From NCBI RefSeq assembly GCF_014645235.1, contig NZ_BMLM01000001.1:1178001-1242000 (forward strand): a stretch of 64,000 nucleotides of DNA, given 5' to 3'. Shown here piece by piece: positions 58,223 through 64,000 of this stretch. This DNA is from Agrococcus terreus (GTDB taxonomy: Bacteria; Actinomycetota; Actinomycetes; Actinomycetales; Microbacteriaceae). Under the pieces are notes generated by a model. The model did no database searches and was not told the DNA's origin. It worked only from the letters and a program-made list of their open reading frames with translations. Positions within the stretch are counted from its first letter, which is position 1, and each line of letters begins with the position of its first letter. The translations under genes and the position numbers were made by a program.

Positions 58223-59764
58223 ATGGCTGCGTTCGGATCCCTCTCCACCCGTCTCACCGAGACCCTCGCCAAGCTGCGCTCGAAGGGCAAGCTCACGGCG
58301 TCGGACGTCGACGGGACCGTCCGCGAGATCCGCCGCGCGCTGCTCGACGCCGACGTCGCCCTCGAGGTCGTGAAGTCGTTCACCGCGGCGATCCGCGAGC
58401 GCGCGCTCGGCGCGGAGGTGTCGGAGGCGCTCAACCCCGCGCAGCAGGTCGTGAAGATCGTCAACGACGAGCTCGTCGGCATCCTCGGCGGCGAGACGCG
58501 CCGCCTCGAGCTCGCGAAGCAGCCGCCGACCGTCATCATGCTCGCCGGCCTCCAGGGCGCCGGCAAGACGACGCTCGCCGGCAAGCTCGCGAAGCACCTC
58601 GCCGGCCAGGGCCACACGCCGCTGCTCGTCGCGAGCGACCTCCAGCGCCCGAACGCCGTCACGCAGCTCCAGGTCGTCGGCGGCCAGGCGGGCGTGCCCG
58701 TGTTCGCGCCCGAGCCCGGCAACGGCGTCGGCGATCCCGTGCGGGTCGCGCGCGACGGCGTCGCCGAGGCGCGCCGCCGCCAGCACGACGTCGTCATCGT
58801 CGACACCGCCGGACGCCTCGGCGTCGACGCCGAGATGATGCAGCAGGCGGCGAGCATCCGGAAGGCGGTGCAGCCCGACGAGGTGCTGTTCGTCATCGAC
58901 GCGATGATCGGCCAGGACGCCGTCGCCACGGCGCGCGCCTTCCAGGAGGGCGTCGACTTCACCGGCGTCGTGCTCACGAAGCTCGACGGCGACGCGCGCG
59001 GCGGCGCCGCGCTCTCGATCCGCGGCGTCACGGGCAAGCCCATCCTCTTCGCCTCCACGGGCGAGGGCCTCGACGACTTCGAGGCGTTCCACCCCGACCG
59101 CATGGCGAGCCGCATCCTCGACCTCGGCGACATCCTCACCCTCATCGAGCAGGCGCAGAAGGCCTTCGACGAGGACGAGGCGATGCGCCTCGCCGAGGCG
59201 ATGGCGACCGACCAGTTCACGCTCGAGGACTTCCTCAAGCAGATGCAGCAGCTGCGGAAGGCCGGCAACTTCAAGCAGATGCTCGGCATGCTGCCGGGCG
59301 CGAAGGGCATGCGTGAGGCGATCGACGGCTTCGACGAGAAGGAGCTCGTGCGCACGGAGGCGATCATCCAGTCGATGACGCCGCAGGAGCGCAAGCAGTC
59401 GAAGATCCTCAACGGCTCGCGGCGGCTCCGCATCGCGCGCGGCGCGGGCGTCACCGTGACCGACGTCAACCAGCTCGTCGCGCGCTTCGAGCAGGCGGCG
59501 AAGATGATGAAGACGGTCGCGAAGGGCGGCGTGCCGCAGATGCCCGGCATGGGCCCGATGCCCGGCATGCGCCCCAAGAAGCAGCAGAAGCCGCAGGGCA
59601 AGCAGCAGCGGCGCTCCGGCAACCCCGCGAAGCGCTCGGCGGAGCCCGCGCCGCAGCTGCAGCAGGGGGGCGTCTTCGGCCAGCCGCAGCAGCAGGGCGG
59701 CGCGTTCGGCGACCTGTCGGGCGACGACCAGGCGGCCCTGCAGCGCATGCTCGGCAACCGCTGA
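58223..59764 (+). CDS. ffh: Signal recognition particle protein Ffh
   Basis: 513 residues. N domain (1-90), G domain with GLQGAGKTTLAGKLA (about 107-121), DTAGRLGVDAEMM, TKLDGDARGGAALS and the GKPILFASTGEGLDDF region, then a Met-rich M domain (about 295-430; LEDFLKQMQQLRKAGNFKQM, IQSMTPQERKQSKILNGSRR, the SRP RNA-binding segment) and a Gln/Gly/Pro-rich tail of about 75 residues. It binds signal sequences at the ribosome and targets them to FtsY. ATG at 58223 follows a TAGGAT -10. Confidence 0.95.
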   Translation: MAAFGSLSTRLTETLAKLRSKGKLTASDVDGTVREIRRALLDADVALEVVKSFTAAIRERALGAEVSEALNPAQQVVKIVNDELVGILGGETRRLELAKQPPTVIMLAGLQGAGKTTLAGKLAKHLAGQGHTPLLVASDLQRPNAVTQLQVVGGQAGVPVFAPEPGNGVGDPVRVARDGVAEARRRQHDVVIVDTAGRLGVDAEMMQQAASIRKAVQPDEVLFVIDAMIGQDAVATARAFQEGVDFTGVVLTKLDGDARGGAALSIRGVTGKPILFASTGEGLDDFEAFHPDRMASRILDLGDILTLIEQAQKAFDEDEAMRLAEAMATDQFTLEDFLKQMQQLRKAGNFKQMLGMLPGAKGMREAIDGFDEKELVRTEAIIQSMTPQERKQSKILNGSRRLRIARGAGVTVTDVNQLVARFEQAAKMMKTVAKGGVPQMPGMGPMPGMRPKKQQKPQGKQQRRSGNPAKRSAEPAPQLQQGGVFGQPQQQGGAFGDLSGDDQAALQRMLGNR

Positions 59765-59852
59765 CGCCGCTCGTCCCGAGAGGTCGGCCGGCCCGCGTTT
59801 GGCGTGCCCTCCGCGACCCACGGACGAGCGCGCGCACCCCTCCGATGTCAGA

Positions 59853-59882
59853 TTGCGGACTCCGCAGAAGTAAGGTTAGGCT
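59853..59882 (+). promoter_or_regulatory. Promoter of siderophore-uptake operon
   Basis: TTGCGG (59853-59858), an 18-nt spacer and TAGGCT (59877-59882). The -10 lies inside the iron box, so repressor binding would block RNA polymerase. Confidence 0.55.
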
Positions 59883-59889
59883 CACCTAA
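59871..59889 (+). promoter_or_regulatory. IdeR/DtxR iron box
   Basis: TAAGGTTAGGCTCACCTAA fits the 19-bp IdeR/DtxR consensus TWAGGTWAGSCTWACCTWA at 18 positions. It overlaps the -10 of the siderophore-uptake operon, 47 nt before the first start codon. Confidence 0.85.
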
Positions 59890-59936
59890 GTAGGCGTGAC
59901 GCAGCGCCGAGCCTTCCCCCCTTCGAACGGAGCCCC

Positions 59937-60917
59937 ATGTCCCGTGCCGTCCGCACCTCCCTGGCCGCCGCAGCCGCGGTCGTCCTCCTCGCCGGCTGCA
60001 GCGCCACGAGCGCCGCCCCCGAGGAGCCGACCGAGACCGCCTCGACCGTGACCGTCGAGGACAACGCCGGCTCGCAGACGATCGCGACGCCGCCGCAGTC
60101 GGTCGTCGCCCTCGACAACCGCACCTTCGAGACGCTCTCGGACTGGGGCGTCGAGCTCTCGGCCGCCGCCGTCGCGCTCATGCCCGACACGATCGCCTAC
60201 ACGGAGGACGCCTCGATCGTCGACATCGGCAACCACCGCGAGCCGAACCTCGAGCTCATCGTGGCGGCCGAGCCCGACCTCGTCATCAGCGGCCAGCGCT
60301 TCTCGGACCGCGACGCCGACATCGCGGCGCTCGTGCCCGACGCCACGATCCTCCAGCTCGAGCCGCGCGACGGCGAGCCCTTCGACGAGGAGCTCCGCCG
60401 CCAGGTGACGGTGCTCGGCGCGGTCTTCGGCAAGCAGGCCGAGGCGGAGCAGCTCGTCGCCGACCTCGACGCCGCCATCGAGCGCGCCGCGGCCGCGTAC
60501 GACGAGTCGCAGGGCGTCATGGCCGTCACCACCACGGGCGGCGAGATCGGCTACCTCGCACCCTCGGTCGGCCGCACCCTCGGCCCGGTGTTCGACCTGC
60601 TCGGCCTCACGCCCGCGCTCGAGGTCGAGGGATCGACCGACGACCACCAGGGCGACGACATCTCCGTCGAGGCGATCGCCGACTCGAACCCCGACTGGAT
60701 CCTCGTGATGGACCGCGACGCGGCGGTCGCGGCCGACGACCCCGCGTACGCGCCGGCCGCCGACATCCTCGAGGGCTCGGAGGCGCTCGCCGGCGTCACC
60801 GCGGTGCAGGAGGACCAGATCGTCTACATGCCCGCCGACACGTACACGAACGAGTCGATCCAGACGTACACCGAGTTCCTGAACGACCTGGCCGACGCCC
60901 TCGAGGCGCAGGCCTGA
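59937..60917 (+). CDS. Siderophore-binding lipoprotein of ABC importer
   Basis: 326 residues. Signal peptide with lipobox VLLAGC (Cys about 21), then a Ser/Glu/Thr linker and two Rossmann-like lobes of the cluster A-8/FecB family: VALDNRTFETLSDWGVELS, EPNLELIVAAEPDLVISGQR, LGLTPALEVEG and WILVMDRDAAVA. The pattern is closest to CeuE/FatB/YclQ-type catecholate or petrobactin-class binding proteins (inference from motif order and the co-encoded permease pair). ATG at 59937 lies 47 nt after the iron box. The partner permeases and ATPase follow. Confidence 0.88.
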   Translation: MSRAVRTSLAAAAAVVLLAGCSATSAAPEEPTETASTVTVEDNAGSQTIATPPQSVVALDNRTFETLSDWGVELSAAAVALMPDTIAYTEDASIVDIGNHREPNLELIVAAEPDLVISGQRFSDRDADIAALVPDATILQLEPRDGEPFDEELRRQVTVLGAVFGKQAEAEQLVADLDAAIERAAAAYDESQGVMAVTTTGGEIGYLAPSVGRTLGPVFDLLGLTPALEVEGSTDDHQGDDISVEAIADSNPDWILVMDRDAAVAADDPAYAPAADILEGSEALAGVTAVQEDQIVYMPADTYTNESIQTYTEFLNDLADALEAQA

Positions 60918-60937
60918 TCCAGGCGCACCGCACCGCT

Positions 60938-60985
60938 GCGGCGGCGGAGGCCCCGGCCGGCAGGCCGGCAGCCCTCCGTCGCCGC
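60938..60985 (+). terminator. Intra-operon hairpin
   Basis: GCGGCGGCGGAGG (60938-60950) pairs with CCTCCGTCGCCGC (60973-60985) with one mismatch; the loop itself contains GCCGG repeats. With no U-tract it is more likely an RNA-stabilising or partial-termination stem that keeps the binding protein more abundant than the permeases. Confidence 0.55.
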
Positions 60986-61049
60986 GGCGCGCGGCCCCGC
61001 CACCGACGTCGATCCCACGCGACGACGCCCACCACCTGACGACGGCAGC

Positions 61050-62033
61050 ATGACCACCACCGCCCCCACCGCCCGCCCCCCGCGCGGCCGGCTCCTCGAC
61101 CCCCGGCTCGCCATCGGCGTCGCGATCGTGCTCGCGCTGCTCGCGGCGTCGCTCATGACCGGTGTCTACGACGTCGTCGGCGCCGCCGACGGCGCCGAGA
61201 TGTTCGCCATCACCCGCATCCCGCGCACGGTCGCACTCGTGCTCGCCGGCGCGGCGATGGCGATGTCGGGCCTCGTGATGCAGCTGCTCACGCAGAACCG
61301 ATTCGTCGAGCCGACGACCACCGGCACCACCGAGTGGGCCGGGCTCGGCCTCATGCTCGTCATGATCGCCGTGCCGACCGCCGGCATTCTGCCCCGGATG
61401 CTCGGGGCGATCGTCGCCGCCTTCGTCGGCACGATGCTCTTCTTCCTGCTGCTGCGACGGATCTCGTTGCGATCGTCGCTCGTCGTGCCGATCGTCGGCA
61501 TCATGCTCGGCGCCGTCGTCTCGGCCGTCACGACGTTCATCGCCCTGCAGACCGACATGCTGCAGAGCCTCGGCGTGTGGTTCGCCGGCAGCTTCACGTC
61601 GGTGCTCCGCGGCCAGTACGAGCCGCTCTGGATCGTCGCGGTCGTCGCGGTGGCGATCTTCCTCGTGGCCGACCGCTTCACGATCGCGGGCCTCGGCGAG
61701 GAGGTCGCGACGAACGTCGGCCTCGACCACCGGAAGGTGGTGCTGCTCGGGGCGGGCCTCGTCGCGGTCGCGACGGGCGTCGTCACCGTCGTCGTCGGCA
61801 ACCTGCCGTTCCTCGGCCTCGTCGTGCCGAACGTCGTCTCGATGCTCCGCGGCGACGACCTGCGCAGCAACCTGCCGTGGGTGTGCCTCGTGGGCATCGG
61901 CGTCGTCACGGCCTGCGACCTCCTGGGCCGCACGATCATCGCCCCGTTCGAGGTGCCCGTCTCGCTCATCCTGGGCGTGCTCGGCGCCATCGGCTTCGTG
62001 CTCCTCATCCTCCGGCAGCGCCGCCGTGGCTGA
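61050..62033 (+). CDS. Iron-siderophore ABC permease 1 (FecCD family)
   Basis: 327 residues with about nine or ten helices. FecCD signatures: FAITRIPRTVALVLAGAAMAMSG (about 52-74), EPTTTGTTEWAGLG, LGEEVATNVGLDHRKVVLL (coupling-helix region) and VVGNLPFLGLVVPNVVSML. It pairs with the next gene to form the membrane channel. The start is ATG at 61050; no strong Shine-Dalgarno is visible (ACGACGGC upstream). Its stop overlaps the next start by 8 nt. Confidence 0.9.
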   Translation: MTTTAPTARPPRGRLLDPRLAIGVAIVLALLAASLMTGVYDVVGAADGAEMFAITRIPRTVALVLAGAAMAMSGLVMQLLTQNRFVEPTTTGTTEWAGLGLMLVMIAVPTAGILPRMLGAIVAAFVGTMLFFLLLRRISLRSSLVVPIVGIMLGAVVSAVTTFIALQTDMLQSLGVWFAGSFTSVLRGQYEPLWIVAVVAVAIFLVADRFTIAGLGEEVATNVGLDHRKVVLLGAGLVAVATGVVTVVVGNLPFLGLVVPNVVSMLRGDDLRSNLPWVCLVGIGVVTACDLLGRTIIAPFEVPVSLILGVLGAIGFVLLILRQRRRG

Positions 62034-63090
62034 GCGCGCCGTGCTCGCCGGGACCACGGCGACCGGGGCCGCGGCGACCGAGGCCGAGGGACGCGCCTCC
62101 GGCCCGTTCCCCACCGCCCGCGCCCGCCGGCGCTACCGGCTCGTGGTGGCGGGGCTCGTCGCCGTCGCCGCGCTCATCGCCCTCGGCCTGCTCGCCTGGG
62201 ACAACCCCATGCCGCTCGGCTCGGACGGCTTCTGGCGCATCGCCGAGCTGCGCATCACGAGCCTCGTCGTGATGGCGGTCGTGGCGGTCGCCCAGGGCGT
62301 CGCGACGGTGGCGTTCCAGACGGCCGCCGGCAACCGCATCCTCACGCCCTCGATCCTCGGCTTCGAGGCGCTCTACGTCGCCGTGCAGACCTCGGCGGTC
62401 TACTTCCTCGGCGCCGCCGGCATCTCGGCGGTGCAGGGCGTGCCGCAGTTCCTGCTGCAGGTCGCGCTCATGATGGGCCTCGCGACCGCGCTCTTCGGCT
62501 GGCTGCTGCGGGGCCGGCGGGGGAGCGTGCACGTGATGCTGCTCGTCGGCATCGTCATCGGCGGCGGGCTCGGCTCCGTCTCGGCGTTCATGCAGCGGCT
62601 GCTCACGCCCTCCGAGTTCGACGTGCTCTCGGCACGGCTCTTCGGCAGCGTCGCGAACGCCGACGCCGCCTACCTGCCCTTCGCGGTCCCGCTCGTCGCG
62701 CTCGGCGCGGTCGTGCTGTGGCTGCGCTCGCGCCGCCTCGACGCCCTCGCGCTCGGCCGCGACGTCGCGACGGGCCTCGGCGTCGACCACCGCCGCGAGA
62801 CGATGCTCGTGCTGCTGCTCGTGTCGCTGCTCATCGCGGTCTCCACCGCGCTCGTGGGACCCATGGTGTTCCTCGGCTTCCTCGTCGCGACCCTCGCGTA
62901 CCAGCTGAGCGGCACCTACGACCACCGGCGCATCCTCCCCGTCGCGGCGCTGCTCGGCTTCGTCGTGCTCGGCGGCGCGTCCTTCGTCATGCGCCACGTC
63001 TTCTCCGCGGAGGGCGTGGTGTCGATCATCATCGAGCTGGTCGGCGGCACCGTCTTCCTGCTCGTGCTCCTCAGGAAGGGCCGGCTGTGA
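62026..63090 (+). CDS. Iron-siderophore ABC permease 2 (FecCD family)
   Basis: 354 residues with a longer cytoplasmic N-terminus (about 40 residues), then nine or ten helices. Motifs: LRITSLVVMAVVAVAQGVATVAFQT, NRILTPSILGFEALYVAVQT, LGRDVATGLGVDHRRETML and VGPMVFLGFLVATLAYQL. It is the heterodimer partner of the upstream permease (the YclN/YclO arrangement). GTG at 62026 overlaps the previous stop by 8 nt, and its TGA overlaps the ATPase GTG (GTGA). Confidence 0.9.
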   Translation: MAERAVLAGTTATGAAATEAEGRASGPFPTARARRRYRLVVAGLVAVAALIALGLLAWDNPMPLGSDGFWRIAELRITSLVVMAVVAVAQGVATVAFQTAAGNRILTPSILGFEALYVAVQTSAVYFLGAAGISAVQGVPQFLLQVALMMGLATALFGWLLRGRRGSVHVMLLVGIVIGGGLGSVSAFMQRLLTPSEFDVLSARLFGSVANADAAYLPFAVPLVALGAVVLWLRSRRLDALALGRDVATGLGVDHRRETMLVLLLVSLLIAVSTALVGPMVFLGFLVATLAYQLSGTYDHRRILPVAALLGFVVLGGASFVMRHVFSAEGVVSIIIELVGGTVFLLVLLRKGRL

Positions 63091-63842
63091 TCCAGCTCCA
63101 GGACGTCCGCAAGGACTACGGCGACGAGGTCTCGATCGGGCCCGTCGACCTCGCGATCCCGCGCGGCGGCATCACCGCGCTCGTCGGGCCCAACGGCGCC
63201 GGCAAGTCGACGCTGCTCACGATGGTCGGGCGCCTGCTCGGCCTCGACGGGGGCACGATCTCGATCGGCGGCCACGACGTCGCCCGCACGCCGTCGAAGG
63301 CGCTCGCCAAGGTCGTCTCGGTGCTGCGGCAGGAGAACCACTTCGTCACGCGGCTCACGGTGCGGCAGCTCGTCGGCTTCGGCCGCTTCCCGCACTCGAA
63401 GGGGCGGCTGACCGTCGACGACGAGGCGCGCATCAGCGAGGCGATCGACTTCCTCGACCTCGGCGCGCTCGAGGGCCGCTACCTCGACGAGCTCTCCGGT
63501 GGCCAGCGGCAGCGCGCCTACGTGGCCATGGTGCTCGCGCAGGAGACCGACTACGTGCTGCTCGACGAACCGCTCAACAACCTCGACATGCGGCACTCGG
63601 TGCAGATGATGCAGCACCTGCGGCGGGCGGCGGAGGAGCTCGACCGCACGATCGTGGTCGTGCTCCACGACATCAACTTCGCCGGCCGCTACGCCGACCG
63701 CATCTGCGCGGTGAAGGACGGCCGCGTCGTCGAGTTCGGGACCCCCGCGGAGATCCTCCGCGACGATGTGCTCTCGGCGGTGTTCGAGACGCCCGTGCGC
63801 GTGATCGAGGGGCCCGACGGGCCGCTCGCCGTGTACTACTGA
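63087..63842 (+). CDS. Iron-siderophore ABC transporter ATPase
   Basis: 251 residues. Walker A GPNGAGKST (about 33-41), Q-loop VLRQEN, ABC signature LSGGQRQRAYVAM (about 137), Walker B DYVLLDEPLNNLD (about 155-167) and switch His in VLHDINFAGRYADR. It energises the two FecCD permeases. GTG at 63087 is chosen because it overlaps the permease stop (GTGA) with AGGAAGG upstream; there is no in-frame ATG nearby. Last gene of the iron-regulated operon. Confidence 0.92.
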   Translation: MIQLQDVRKDYGDEVSIGPVDLAIPRGGITALVGPNGAGKSTLLTMVGRLLGLDGGTISIGGHDVARTPSKALAKVVSVLRQENHFVTRLTVRQLVGFGRFPHSKGRLTVDDEARISEAIDFLDLGALEGRYLDELSGGQRQRAYVAMVLAQETDYVLLDEPLNNLDMRHSVQMMQHLRRAAEELDRTIVVVLHDINFAGRYADRICAVKDGRVVEFGTPAEILRDDVLSAVFETPVRVIEGPDGPLAVYY

Positions 63843-63855
63843 CAGGCGGCGCGCG

Positions 63856-63861
63856 TAGCGT
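63856..63861 (+). promoter_or_regulatory. Leaderless -10 (last gene)
   Basis: TAGCGT 7 nt before ATG 63869. Confidence 0.5.
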
Positions 63862-63868
63862 GTGCCGC

Positions 63869-64000
63869 ATGGCACGCATCCTCGTCATCGGCGCCCACGG
63901 CAAGATCGCCCTCCTCGCGCAACCCCTGCTCGCGCAGGCGGAGCACACCGTCCACGGCGCCATCCGCAACCCCGACCACGCCGACGACGTCGCCGCCACG
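63869..64000 (+). CDS. NAD(P)-binding Rossmann-fold protein (3' partial)
   Basis: Only 44 codons are in the window. The start MARILVIGAHGKIALLAQPL is a dinucleotide-binding turn (GAHGKI in place of the usual GATGxx), followed by AIRNPDHADD, as in the NAD(P)H-binding (NmrA/YwnB-like) atypical SDR family. ATG at 63869 lies 7 nt after a TAGCGT -10. The product beyond this cannot be judged. Confidence 0.7.
   Translation, partial: MARILVIGAHGKIALLAQPLLAQAEHTVHGAIRNPDHADDVAAT

Overview
The window is very GC-rich chromosomal DNA with dense, often overlapping genes. It carries a cysteine-free ribosomal protein L32, the actinobacterial fused 2-oxoglutarate enzyme Kgd/OdhA, a GuaB1-type IMP dehydrogenase relative, a DUF222-HNH protein, an IdeR/DtxR-type iron box and many leaderless promoters. 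Together these point to an actinobacterium, most likely Microbacteriaceae; the genus cannot be settled by eye. No gene-free stretch exceeds 300 bases (longest: 662-903). No tRNA, rRNA, CRISPR array, insertion sequence or prophage was seen.

Region 1 (1-19.4 kb): an exopolysaccharide/surface locus. After a partial membrane-anchored protein come two paralogous secreted proteins of about 1,514 residues (propeller, FN3, two LamG, three PKD, C-terminal beta domain). Next are a Wzy-like polymerase and a glycosyltransferase, then a minus-strand operon of WbaP-type phosphoglycosyltransferase, two GT4 enzymes, a Wzz/BY-kinase fusion and a Wzx flippase. Both big proteins and the operon are preceded by the same 19-bp motif, AACACTRTGNNNAAACTKC, so they look co-regulated.

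Region 2 (19.4-38 kb): housekeeping and mixed functions: kgd with a strong terminator, an HNH endonuclease, a family-A-like DNA polymerase, guaB1, two CNNM/CorB-type transporters behind a 15-codon acidic/proline leader ORF, a GT87-like membrane protein with an apparent CTG start, metX and metY, an SDR, an MFS exporter, a DinB-like protein and a DUF222-HNH protein.

Region 3 (38-60 kb): the actinobacterial backbone DUF177-rpmF-rnc-mutM ... smc ... ftsY ... ffh, interrupted by accessory blocks. Between mutM and smc lie a DUF2461 gene, an aldehyde dehydrogenase and three tandem two-domain GNAT genes. Between smc and ftsY lie REP-like palindromes, a GIY-YIG protein, a lipoprotein, an FAD oxidoreductase, an RsmC/RlmG-like methyltransferase and a terC-alkA pair behind a probable Mn2+ (yybP-ykoY) riboswitch. 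Between ftsY and ffh lies a short, degenerate AMP-binding protein.

Region 4 (59.8-63.8 kb): a complete siderophore-iron ABC importer (binding lipoprotein, two permeases, ATPase) under an IdeR/DtxR box, then the start of a Rossmann-fold gene cut by the window end.

The most interesting candidates for undescribed biology are the co-regulated twin giant proteins plus polysaccharide machinery, the possible Mg2+-sensing leader peptide fused by a TGATG overlap to a CNNM transporter gene, and the triplicated, translationally coupled GNAT genes.
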